From NCBI RefSeq assembly GCF_003072645.1, contig NZ_CP028897.1:2741658-2805657 (forward strand): 64,000 nt of DNA. Reading direction: 5' to 3'. This DNA comes from Dongshaea marina. GTDB lineage: Bacteria > Pseudomonadota > Gammaproteobacteria > Enterobacterales > Aeromonadaceae. The notes beneath the pieces were generated by a model, which saw only the letters and a list, made by a program, of their open reading frames with translations, was not told the origin of the DNA and searched no databases. Shown here piece after piece: positions 50,154-58,971 of this stretch (the first letter of the stretch is position 1; every line of letters starts with the position of its first letter). A program made the translations under genes and the position numbers.

Positions 50154-50459
50154 ATGAAGAACATTCTGCTTTGCTGTGCCGCCGGTATGTCCACCAGTAT
50201 GCTGGTGAAAAAAATGCTTTCCTCGGCGCAGCAGCGCTCACTGGAGATTGAGATTAAGGCAGTCTCCATTTCTGATATCGAGCAGCATATTAAAACCTCA
50301 GATGTGATCTTGCTCGGCCCCCAGGTTAAATACGAGCAACAAAGGCTGACTGAGCTGGCGGCCCCTTTAGGCAAACCCGTCGATGTCATCGACATGATGG
50401 ACTATGGAATGATGCGAGGGGATAGAGTGCTTGATATCGCGCTGGACTTAATCATTTAG
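50154..50459 (+). CDS. chbB: PTS EIIB component, chitobiose/cellobiose family
   Basis: The 101 residues start at ATG 50154 behind AGAGGG. The phospho-carrying Cys8 lies in LLCCAAGMSTSMLVKKM, the classic EIIB-Lac/Cel loop, and VILLGPQVKYE follows. It takes phosphate from EIIA and passes it to the sugar bound by EIIC. It is the first gene of the operon under the LacI-type operator. Confidence 0.92.
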   Translation: MKNILLCCAAGMSTSMLVKKMLSSAQQRSLEIEIKAVSISDIEQHIKTSDVILLGPQVKYEQQRLTELAAPLGKPVDVIDMMDYGMMRGDRVLDIALDLII

Positions 50460-50614
50460 CTAAGGCTCTGCTGACCTTCCTCCCTGGGAGCTGTTGCTCC
50501 TTAAGCATCAGGCCGGGATCGTCACCAACCAAACTTCCGATATTTTTCCTTAATTCAAACAGATGCGGGCACTGCCACAGTGCTTGTAGGACCATTTACA
50601 CCCGGGAACTCATT

Positions 50615-51935
50615 ATGCGATTTTACTCTTCGATGATGAATATGGTTGAAAACTACCTAGCCCCGGTGGCTGCCAGAATTGGTGGCCAGCGGCATATCAT
50701 CGCAATCCGTGATGGTTTTATATCGGCGATGCCATTTCTGATTGTCGGCAGTATGATGCTGATTGTTGCTAATCCCCCTTTAACTCTGATACCCACTACC
50801 TGATTGGCCAATGGTGGCTGCACTTTGCCAAAGAGTATTGGGGCGCCATTACCATGCCCTATTTTATGACCATGGGATTAATGAGTATCTTTGTGAGCCT
50901 GGGGACAGCCTATAGCCTGGCTAAATCCTATAAACTGGATGGACTCACCTCAGCCATGCTCTCCCTGATGGCCTTTTTACTGGTGGCCGCTCCCCAGGTG
51001 AAAAATGCCATGTCGATGGAGTTTCTCGGTGGCCAGGGGGTGTTTACTGCGATTATTTGCGCCCTCTGGTCCGTCGAGCTCATCCATTTTCTGAAAAAAT
51101 ATAATATTACCCTGCGGATGCCTGAGCAGGTTCCGCCCGCGATTGCCCGCTCCTTTGAGCTGCTTTATCCGGTGATCGGGATCATGTTGACCGTCTATCC
51201 GGTCAGTCTGCTTCTACAGAGCCAGTACGGTATCTTACTCCCTGCGGCAATCATGCACGTTTTCCAACCCCTTGTGGCCATGGGGATACCCTGCCAGCAA
51301 TCTTACTTGCCGTCCTCATTGCCAATCTGTTGTGGTTTGCCGGTATTCATGGCGACAATATTGTCACCGGATTACTCAATCCAATTTTCATGGCTAATCT
51401 GGCAACCAATGCGGCACTCATCTCTAAGGGCTTAGATGCAACCCAGGTGATGACCGCCCCTTACTGGTCCTTCTACATCTGTATCGGCGGCTCGGGTTCG
51501 ACACTGATGCTGGCCTTTCTCTACCAACGCAGCCGCTCTATCCACCTACGGACCATAGGTAAGCTCAGCATTGTCCCGGCCCTGTTCAATATAAATGAAC
51601 CGCTTATTTTTGGATCACCTGTGGTGATGAATCCGCTGCTGTTTTTCCCGCTGGTTTTAGTCCCCATGGTGAATGCCACCCTGGCCTATGCCGCGATGCA
51701 CCTCAACCTGGTACAGGATATGATCGCCATGGCCCCTTGGACCACTCCCGCCCCCATTGGAGCCATGATCTCTGCGGCCTGGGACTATCGTGCCTTTGTC
51801 CTGGTGATCCTCATCATGCTTATCGATGGACTGCTCTGGTACCCCTTCTTCAAGGCCTACGAAAAGCAACTGGTTGAGCAAGAGATCCAATCTTCCCAGG
51901 TTGTTGATGCCGAGCCGGCATCTGCTCAATCCTGA
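50615..51935 (+). CDS. chbC: PTS EIIC permease, chitobiose/cellobiose family (two one-base frameshifts)
   Basis: This is the membrane channel of the sugar PTS. Family landmarks are RDGFISAMPFLIVGSMMLIVANP near residue 32, GIHGDNIVTGLLNPIF and FNINEPLIFGSPVVMNP. The frame breaks at C5 50774-50778, where one more C gives ANPPFNSDTHYLIGQWWLHFA. It breaks again at G4 51282-51285, where one more G gives AMGDTLPAILLAVLIANLLWF. Corrected, it has 440 residues, the normal EIIC length. The flanking EIIB, EIIA and GH4 genes are intact, so these are more likely missing bases than decay. Confidence 0.9.
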
Positions 51936-51957
51936 AACCTAACCCCAAGGAGCAATG

Positions 51958-52302
51958 ATGGATATACAACAAACCGCCCCAGATACAGATCTGGATATTG
52001 AAGCGATCGTCATGGAACTGCTGGTCAATGCCGGTAGTGCCAGAAGCGCGGCCCTGATGGCGATTGGCCAGGCACGCAAGAGTAACTTTGAGCAGGCTCA
52101 GCTGATGCTGAACCAGGCTAAACAAGCGATCAATGAGGCCCACACAATACAAACCCGCCTCATCGGCCTTGATGAAGGCGAAGGCAAACTCAAGGTTAGC
52201 CTGATTGTTGTGCATGCTCAGGATCACCTGATGAATGCCATGCTGATCCAGGATCTGGCCCAGGATTTCATCGAACTTTATCGTCGCACCCAAAACCTGT
52301 GA
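51958..52302 (+). CDS. chbA: PTS EIIA component, lactose/cellobiose/chitobiose family
   Basis: The 114 residues form an all-helical EIIA. The phosphorylated His is in VSLIVVHAQDHLMNAM, the same place as His89 of E. coli ChbA, and INSG-type VNAGSARSAALMAIGQA and NEAHTIQTRLIGLDEGEGK are close to ChbA. Two adjacent ATGs follow AAGGAG, and the second gives better spacing. Confidence 0.93.
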   Translation: MDIQQTAPDTDLDIEAIVMELLVNAGSARSAALMAIGQARKSNFEQAQLMLNQAKQAINEAHTIQTRLIGLDEGEGKLKVSLIVVHAQDHLMNAMLIQDLAQDFIELYRRTQNL

Positions 52303-52312
52303 GGTCATCGCA

Positions 52313-53617
52313 ATGCAAACCGCAAAAATAGCCATTATCGGAGGGGGTAGCAGCTACACCCCTGAGCTGATTGAAGGGATCATTTTGCGCTGGCAGCAGC
52401 TCCCTTTGCATGAAATTGCCCTGGTCGATATTGAGCCGGGTCACCACAAGGTTGAGATTATTGCCGGCCTGACCCGAAGAATGCTGGAGAAAAACAAGCT
52501 CTCCCATGTGGTTGTCAGCGTGCATTTTGCCGCCGAGGATGCCATCCGGGACGCCAGTTATGTATTGACTCAGTTCAGGGTAGGCCAGCTACAGGCCCGG
52601 GCCTGTGATGAACGCCTCGGCCTGAAACATGGGTTACTCGGCCAGGAGACTGTCGGGATTGGCGGCTTTGCCAAGGCCCTTCGCACCATTCCGGTGATGC
52701 TGGATATTGCCCGAAAAGTCGAGCTGTTGGCGCCCGATGCCTGGATCATCAATTTTACCAATCCGGCCGGCATGGTCACCGAAGCCGTGTCTCGCTATAG
52801 CAAGGCCAAAATAATCGGCCTGTGTAATGTCCCCGTCACCATGACGCATATGATAGCCAACATGCTACAAGTCGATATCAAAGATCTGCAGGTGAACTTT
52901 GCGGGGCTGAATCATATGGTGTGGGCCCATAAAGTCCTCTGTCAGGGTAAGGATGTAACAAGGCAAGTCATCGAGATGCTTTGCAATGGTGCGGCCCTGA
53001 CGATGAATAACATCCGGGAGCAGCCCTGGTCACCTGAGTTTCTGCGGGCACTAGGAGCGATCCCCTGCCCCTACCATCGCTACTACTACCAGACACGCAG
53101 CATGCTTGAGGATGAAATGCGAGAAGCATCCGATCTGGGAACCCGCGCCGAACAGGTGATGCGGGTCGAACAGGAGCTGTTTAGCCTCTATCAGGATCCG
53201 ACGCTGGATCAAAAGCCAGCACAGCTCAGCCTGCGCGGCGGCTCTTTTTACTCCGAGGTCGCCATCGAGCTCATCTGTGCGATTCACAACAACCTTGGCA
53301 GCCGTCTGGTGGTGAATACCCGAAATAACGGGGCTATCTCAGATCTTCCCGATGATGCCGTGATAGAGACGGATTGCATTGTCAATAGTCAGGGAGCCCA
53401 TCCCCTGACCTTTGGTCCTCTCCCCGATGCGATGAATGGCCTGACCCAGCAAGTTAAAGCCTTTGAGCGACTCACCATAGAGTCTGCGGTTCATGGCAGT
53501 GAACAAGCAGCCCTACTGGCCCTGATGAGCAACCCATTGATTGGTGATTCACAGATGATAAAGCCACTATGGGAGGATATACTGGCCAGCAACCGCCAGT
53601 ATCTTCCTCAATTTTAA
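52313..53617 (+). CDS. chbF: GH4 6-phospho-beta-glucosidase / phospho-chitobiase
   Basis: The 434 residues form an NAD- and metal-dependent GH4 enzyme. IAIIGGGSSYTPELIEG at the N-terminus binds NAD, followed by QFRVGQLQARACDERLGLKHGLLGQETVGIGG, then INFTNPAGMVTEAVSRY, GLCNVPVTM (metal Cys) and GLNHMVWAHKV (metal His). It cleaves the phosphorylated disaccharide brought in by the PTS. GAGGTC lies upstream and the gene starts 10 bases after chbA. Confidence 0.93.
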   Translation: MQTAKIAIIGGGSSYTPELIEGIILRWQQLPLHEIALVDIEPGHHKVEIIAGLTRRMLEKNKLSHVVVSVHFAAEDAIRDASYVLTQFRVGQLQARACDERLGLKHGLLGQETVGIGGFAKALRTIPVMLDIARKVELLAPDAWIINFTNPAGMVTEAVSRYSKAKIIGLCNVPVTMTHMIANMLQVDIKDLQVNFAGLNHMVWAHKVLCQGKDVTRQVIEMLCNGAALTMNNIREQPWSPEFLRALGAIPCPYHRYYYQTRSMLEDEMREASDLGTRAEQVMRVEQELFSLYQDPTLDQKPAQLSLRGGSFYSEVAIELICAIHNNLGSRLVVNTRNNGAISDLPDDAVIETDCIVNSQGAHPLTFGPLPDAMNGLTQQVKAFERLTIESAVHGSEQAALLALMSNPLIGDSQMIKPLWEDILASNRQYLPQF

Positions 53618-53673
53618 GAATAAGAAGGGATTGTTGTGGCGGATAGCGATCCCCTGTTGGAGAGTATTCAGCC

Positions 53674-54648
53674 ATGATCACACTGGAAGATGTAGCCACA
53701 CATGCAGGCGTTTCAAGAGCCACCGTATCGCGAGTCATCAATCGCGACAGCAAAGTCCGCGACAAGACTCGCCTCAAGATCGAGCGCTCCATCGCCGAGC
53801 TGGGTTACGCACCGAACCCTTCGGCACGCTCATTAGCATCCCGTCAAAGTCAAACCCTGGGCCTGGTCACCACCTCCTACCTGGGGGGCTTTTTCGGCAT
53901 GCTGATGGACAATGTGCAGAACGAAGCCAACAGGCATTACAAGCAGTTACTGGTAACTCAGGGGGGTGGAAGCGAAGCCAATGAGCTTACCGCCATCCGC
54001 AAGCTTTATAACCTTAATTGTGATGGGTTGATCCTGCATGTCAGAAGTATCAGTGATGAAAAGCTCCTGGCATTGGCCGATGAAGAATACTCTTTTATCC
54101 TGCTGGATCGCCAAGTTACGGGGCTCGAACATCGCTGCGTGGCCTTTGATCATCAAAAAGCCAGCCAAATGGCGACCCAAAGCCTCCTCAAGGCGGGTCA
54201 TCGTCACATAGCCTGTATCAGCGGGCCACAATCTCGAACCTCGAGTCAACAGCGCACCCAGGGCTTTATTGATGCGATGCAGCAAGCCGGACTCGAGCCA
54301 GCGGCTCACCAGTTTGGCGAATATGACCTACTGAGTGGTTATGACGCCTGCTGCCGTATTCTTGAGCAGGGCACAGAGATGACGGCACTCTATTGCTGCA
54401 ATGAAGAGATGGCGGTTGGAGCCCTGCTGGCGATCGCCAAGGCCGGATTAACGATTCCCGGGGATATCTCACTCATCTGCTACGACAGTGGTGAACGGGC
54501 CGCCTTCGTCTCACCCAAATTGACCAGTGTTCACTTTCCTATTGCGGCGATGGCAAAAACCGCGACCGAGCTCCTGATCAACCCACAATCGAAGCGCACA
54601 CATTATGAGCCGACCATAATAGACAGAGGCTCAGTTGCCAGCATTTAG
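53674..54648 (+). CDS. LacI/GalR-family repressor of the chitobiose operon
   Basis: The 324 residues begin with the LacI helix-turn-helix (TLEDVATHAGVSRATVSRVINRDSKV), a hinge (SARSLASRQS) and a periplasmic-binding-like effector domain (LGLVTTSYLGGFFGMLMDNVQ, GHRHIACISGP, GDISLICYDSGE). It probably binds the GAGCGCTC palindrome before chbB. E. coli uses the AraC-type ChbR here, so this locus is wired differently. GGAGAG precedes the ATG. Confidence 0.9.
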   Translation: MITLEDVATHAGVSRATVSRVINRDSKVRDKTRLKIERSIAELGYAPNPSARSLASRQSQTLGLVTTSYLGGFFGMLMDNVQNEANRHYKQLLVTQGGGSEANELTAIRKLYNLNCDGLILHVRSISDEKLLALADEEYSFILLDRQVTGLEHRCVAFDHQKASQMATQSLLKAGHRHIACISGPQSRTSSQQRTQGFIDAMQQAGLEPAAHQFGEYDLLSGYDACCRILEQGTEMTALYCCNEEMAVGALLAIAKAGLTIPGDISLICYDSGERAAFVSPKLTSVHFPIAAMAKTATELLINPQSKRTHYEPTIIDRGSVASI

Positions 54649-54825
54649 GCTCAAGATTGCGTTTACCCGTCTAACGACTGTTAAGTGCCCTGGACAGATC
54701 TCTCAGCCCACAGGGTATGGCCAAATCTTTCAGGAAGAATGCGCAAATGAGAGATATCGATACTGGCGAAGCTGAATTGAGCAGTAATAATTAGGGAGAG
54801 TTAACGAAGAGATTCAGGAGAATCC

Positions 54826-55038
54826 ATGATCGATTATGCTCAGGTATTTTTAGATAGGGAGCAATTAACCAAGGCGTGTGAGTCACTGACTGTATCGGAG
54901 CTGGAAAGAGCGCTGCAAAATTACACCCAGATCCTTGAAGAGCGCCGGCAACTCCCAACACATCCGTTACGCCTCGATGCCTTAGCCGGCGCCTTAGCCC
55001 ACTGTCGCCGGTTGCTTGACGAAATGCGCTCACCCTGA
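54826..55038 (+). CDS. unknown 70-residue helical protein
   Basis: ATG 54826 follows a good ribosome site (AGGAGAATCC). The peptide is polar and largely helical (REQLTKACESLTVSELERAL, YTQILEERRQL, LAGALAHCRRLLDEMRSP), with no signal or membrane segment. I recognise no family. It lies alone between the LacI gene and the interrupted permease gene. The following 55039-55312 shows no gene. Confidence 0.55.
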   Translation: MIDYAQVFLDREQLTKACESLTVSELERALQNYTQILEERRQLPTHPLRLDALAGALAHCRRLLDEMRSP

Positions 55039-55443
55039 GAGCCTTGGGGCGCCAACAACATCCCGCTGCCAAGTACCATGGCCAGCACACAAATGTTTCA
55101 CTGTGAGGGCAATTTGTTTAATGGTGGCAGATTTTCAGCCCGATGAGCAGCAAAGGCATGGCCCTTAGAGTTTTCCGGTGCCAGACCTAGCATGGCCCTT
55201 TGCCATCCATAGCATGAGGTTTTCTGTGGCTTAAGCCGTGGGCTACCCAAAACAGAGTGATTTTCTAAGTGGCAAACCGCTCAGAGTATCTTGCTGTTTG
55301 AGCATTGGATCTTCAGCCAGCACAACATTTAGCATCGGACTTTTGCTGTTCTGAGCATTCGGGAGCAGGCTCTGCCGCTTGCTCCCCGCTCCTTTCGAGT
55401 ACACTCTCCTCCCGCGTCTTCACCTCGGGCAGAAACAAATTCA

Positions 55444-56419
55444 ACCTGAGCTGCGCATAAGAGGGGAACTAAAAGCCCAAGCTGCGATCTGATCGTTTGT
55501 CCAGAACCATCAATCGCCAAGGAGCTTGGGCATGATCAATTTAGAAGCTATTTTCGTTGATGTCGATGATTTCTGTCAGGTCTTTCTACCCGCTTGGCAA
55601 AAACAGCAGATCTCCTTAGGTGTGAAGCAGCGGAACAGACCCTCTCGCCTGGCTGTCAGTGAAGTGATGACCATCGTCATCGCATTCCATCGTTTGGGAT
55701 TCCGAGACTTTAAATCCTATTATCTTCAGTTCGTATGTAAGTACTGGAAAAGCGAGTTCCCCGGCCTGGTGAGTTACACCCGGATGTTGAAATTGATGCA
55801 AACGACCCTTGTCCCTTTGTGCTCCTATCTCACCCACAGACAAGCAAAACCTACTGGGATTGCATTCGTCGACTCAACAAAACTTCAGGTTTGCCATAAC
55901 CTTCGCATCCCTCGACATCAAGTATTTGAAGGTGCTGCCAAGCGTGGCAAAGGAACCATGGGGTGGTTTTATGGATTTAAATTGCACCTTATCATCAATG
56001 ATCAAGGTGGTGTTATCTCGGTCAAATTAACCCCAGCCAATGTTGATGACAGAACTCCTCTTCCTGAAATGTGCGAGCAGCTCTGGGGTTCACTCTATGG
56101 AGATAAAGGCTATATTTCAGGACCACTTGCAGAAGAGCTGGCAGACCAAGGGGTCACATTAATTACCAGCATCAGGAAGAATATGAAACCAAAGTTGATG
56201 CGGCTATGGGATAAGCTGATGCTTCGCAAACGCTTCATCATTGAAACCGTCTTTGATCAGCTGAAGAACATCTCTCAGATAGAACACTCACGGCATCGTA
56301 GCTGCGTCAGCTTTATGGTGAATCTCCTTGCTGGCCTCATTGCATATACCTTCCAGGAAAAGAAGCCGAGCATCCGAATGTCTCGGCTTGAAAAGGAAGA
56401 GCTTATGCAGATCTGAGGT
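55444..56419 (+). mobile_element. IS982-family insertion sequence, 976 bp, complete
   Basis: The ends are imperfect 18-base inverted repeats: left ACCTGAGCTGCGCATAAG, right (read inward) ACCTCAGATCTGCATAAG, 14 of 18 identical. A 7-base direct repeat AAATTCA flanks it at 55437-55443 and 56420-56426. It carries one full transposase gene whose stop lies inside the right end, as is usual for small IS982 elements. The intact ends, duplicated target and reconstructible host gene indicate a fairly recent insertion. Confidence 0.92.
55532..56416 (+). CDS. IS982-type DDE transposase
   Basis: The 294 residues begin at ATG 55532, with AAGGAG upstream. The start INLEAIFVDVDDFCQVFLP is typical of the IS982 family. 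The DDE residues are in AFVDSTKLQVC, YGDKGYISG and FIIETVFDQLKNISQIEHSRHRS. The frame is uninterrupted, so the element may still be active. The last codons overlap the right inverted repeat. Confidence 0.92.
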   Translation: MINLEAIFVDVDDFCQVFLPAWQKQQISLGVKQRNRPSRLAVSEVMTIVIAFHRLGFRDFKSYYLQFVCKYWKSEFPGLVSYTRMLKLMQTTLVPLCSYLTHRQAKPTGIAFVDSTKLQVCHNLRIPRHQVFEGAAKRGKGTMGWFYGFKLHLIINDQGGVISVKLTPANVDDRTPLPEMCEQLWGSLYGDKGYISGPLAEELADQGVTLITSIRKNMKPKLMRLWDKLMLRKRFIIETVFDQLKNISQIEHSRHRSCVSFMVNLLAGLIAYTFQEKKPSIRMSRLEKEELMQI

Positions 56420-57737
56420 AAATTCAGCACAATGGCGGTGATCCCCCGGCGGCAACCCCGGATGAGAAGATGCTTTTAATGAACTCAGGCATAAACTGCA
56501 GAATTTCCGGTTTCTGGGAAACCCCAAGGCCCATGGAGAAAGAGAGCGCCATGATCAGGATGGCCCGGCGATCCAGTTCAACCCGGGAGATAATACGCAC
56601 CCCGGCCGCCGCGATAGTGCCAAACATCACTATGGTCGCACCACCTAACACCGGCTCGGGAATTCCCTGAACAAACTGCGCGACTCCCGCGAACAGGCCT
56701 AGCAGGATCAGCATACCGGAGATGAAGTAGCCCACGTAGCGACTGGCAACACCGGTCAGCATTATCACGCCATTATTCTGGCTAAAGGTCGAATTCGGAA
56801 AGCTGTTAAACAGTGCGGCCAGGGCCGAGTTCAGTCCATCGGCCAATACCCCACCCTTGATCCGCTTGAGGTAGACAGGGCCCTTGACCGGCTGACCCGA
56901 GACTTCCGATGTCGCAGTGATATCACCGATCGCCTCCAGAGCAGTGACGAGAAAGATCAACACCAGCGGGATAAACAGCGACCAGTCAAAACTTAAGCCA
57001 AACTGCATCGGCACCGGCAGGGCAAACCACTGATGGCCCTGCACCGGGCTGGTATCGACCATCCCCATCAGGTAGGCCGCAAGGTAGCCTACCAACATAG
57101 CGATCACGATTGAGGCAACGCGAATATAGGAGTTTTTAGAGCGATTGAGCAGCACTATGAGTCCGAGCACCAGGCCTGCCAGGGCTAACTTGTCGAGGCT
57201 ACCGAAGCTACCATCCTTAAGGGCCGAATAGCCGCCGCCCATTGACACCAGGCCCACCTGAATAAGTGTCAGACCGATCAGAGTAACCACGATCCCCGAA
57301 ACCAACGGAGTAATAATACGTTGAGCATACTCAAGGACCCGGGAGAGCAGGATTTCAGCAAATGATGCCACCACTATGGTGCCGAAGATAGCCGCCATCA
57401 TGGTGGGTAGCTCGGCGCCACCCGCTTTGAGCGACAAGCCAGCTCCGATAATCGGCCCTAAGAAATTGAAGCTTGTGCCCTGTACCGACAACAGGCCGGA
57501 GCCTATCGGGCCAAAGGTGCGAATTTGAATGAATGAGGAGATCCCGGAGGCAAACAGGGACATGCTGATAATAGTGCTGGTCTGCTGAGCAGGCACCCCC
57601 AATGACTGGCAGATTATCAGTGACGGGGTAATCACGGCAACAAACATCGCCAGCAGATGCTGCATGGCAGCAAACAGAGTTTCTGGCAATGGTGGTCGAT
57701 CATTGAGCTGGTACACCAGTTCAGAGTTCGTTTTCAT

Positions 57738-58097
57738 AGCATATTCCTGATTGTATCGGGCGGTAACGGGCTCGCTGAATGGGAGTCCTCACCGGAGCGA
57801 CAATTGGATAGCACCTGCGTAAGGTCGTTATCCTGCTGTGATTGCTGTTAATCAGTCGCCGCTCAGAGTGGCAGAGCGCAAATTGGCTCAAAAAATTTGA
57901 GCGCGATTATAGGGGGTTTAATCAAAAATGCAATGACAGAGAAATCCACCCAATGCTGATGTTTCCAAGGGTATGCACTCAATCTATTGATTTATCTGAA
58001 TAATACTGTTTTGCATCGACAAAAGATGAGTCGTTACTGTCGAAGCTCAACCAGGTAATACTGTAGTGGAAGTCGAAACAACATCAGGGAGCAGAGC
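57738..58097. other. upstream region of the purine permease, with a dyad at 57886-57902
   Basis: This 360-base gap lies between the permease start (57737, reading left) and the end of the EEP gene. It contains GCTCAAA-AAA-TTTGAGC at 57886-57902 within AT-rich sequence, a possible operator. I checked for the conserved core of a purine riboswitch and did not find it. No gene is seen. Confidence 0.4.
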
Positions 58098-58880
58098 CTA
58101 GATCCGAATATCTACTCTCACCCCTTTGTGATCCGAAAGCATGGGATCGCTGAACACTACCTCAGAGCTCTCGACCCTGACGGGCCAGTTGGCAAAGATA
58201 TAATCGATACGTAAGGATTTCTGGTTATCCTTCCAGCCGTCGATCGCCTTATCGACCGTGAAGCCCGGCTGATTTGAGCCCAGTGGGTAACAGTCCTGAT
58301 AGCCACTTTCGACCAGCTCCCGATAGCCGGGAGTTCCGGCATCATTGTTAAAGTCACCTAGCAACAGGGCTCGATCCGGCTGCTCCTTCACCCAGGAGTC
58401 CAGCTGGCGCCACTGAAAACTAAAGGGCTCATTCGGACAGTCGTACCAGCCCAGATGACATGAATAGAGATCAACCGAGATTCCATGAATATCAACCCTG
58501 GCTCTGGCGATTTTTCGGCTGCGGGTAAAGGTCGGATCACAGGAGCGGGAGATATAGCGCTCTTCGCGTGCGGTGATCGGGAAGCGGCTTAGGATAGCTA
58601 CGCCCTCCTGATACATCTGCTGATAACTAAAGTGTGAAAACGCCCAGACACTCTCATACTCTTTTCCCCGCTCCCTGAGATAATCACAGATGACGGTAAG
58701 GGGATTATCTTCAAAAATCTCTCCCGTAACCTCCTCTGCCTGGCGAAGCTGCGAGGCTTCCTGAAATGCAATCAGGTCGATCTCCTGCTCATGGATATAG
58801 CGTGCTATCTCCCGAAAATTTTCGATGGGATCGGCTTCCTGGTGGCCGTGTAGATTCAGTGTCAACAAAGATAATTTCAT
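58098..58880 (-). CDS. endonuclease/exonuclease/phosphatase (EEP) family hydrolase
   Basis: The 260 residues have the EEP metal-site order: LTLNLHG, IAFQEAS (Glu), YSCHLGWYD (His), LLLGDFNND (Asp-Asn), RIDYIFAN and SDHKGVRVDI (final Asp-His). Members include nucleases and sugar- or lipid-phosphate phosphatases such as MapP. No signal peptide is present, so it is cytoplasmic. The substrate cannot be told from sequence. It is separated from acs by a terminator and so is its own unit. Confidence 0.85.
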   Translation of the reverse strand: MKLSLLTLNLHGHQEADPIENFREIARYIHEQEIDLIAFQEASQLRQAEEVTGEIFEDNPLTVICDYLRERGKEYESVWAFSHFSYQQMYQEGVAILSRFPITAREERYISRSCDPTFTRSRKIARARVDIHGISVDLYSCHLGWYDCPNEPFSFQWRQLDSWVKEQPDRALLLGDFNNDAGTPGYRELVESGYQDCYPLGSNQPGFTVDKAIDGWKDNQKSLRIDYIFANWPVRVESSEVVFSDPMLSDHKGVRVDIRI

Positions 58881-58916
58881 GATGCCTCCTCACCCTGAAC
58901 AGCATAAGCCAAAATC

Positions 58917-58940
58917 AAAACGGGAGCCAAAGGCTCCCGC
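58917..58940 (-). terminator. terminator of acs
   Basis: A CGGGAGCC-TTT-GGCTCCCG stem is followed on the minus strand by TTTTG. It begins about 30 bases after the acs stop. Confidence 0.8.
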
Positions 58941-58971
58941 AATTTAATTAACAACCTGCTTCTGTGCTCAG

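Larger units (their letters stand above)
55313..57737 (-). pseudogene. NCS2 xanthine/uric acid permease gene split by an insertion sequence
   Basis: The visible 5' part (57737 to 56420) encodes an NCS2 permease: [59 protein letters not shown] and [20 protein letters not shown]. The gene is interrupted by the IS at 55444-56419. Its 3' end continues left of the IS (55436 to 55313: LPEVKTREESVLERSGEQ, stop at 55313). Removing the IS and one 7-base target copy, and adding one base to C5 at 56443-56447, gives a seamless 480-residue frame through [16 protein letters not shown]. So it was an intact XanP/UacT-like purine transporter before the IS landed. The last 41 residues are now separated, and function is doubtful. 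Confidence 0.9.

Noticed and set aside
34906-51435. Programmed ribosomal frameshifting in gltB, scsB, EIIC
   Set aside because: No slippery heptamer plus pseudoknot recurs. All breaks are one lost base in G/C runs and none of these families is known to use frameshifting.
55329-55520. Small leftward frame crossing the left IS border
   Set aside because: It joins permease tail sequence in a different frame to IS sequence. The reconstructed permease frame fits better.
57738-58097. Purine riboswitch before the permease gene
   Set aside because: The conserved junction sequences and the paired loops of purine riboswitches were not found.
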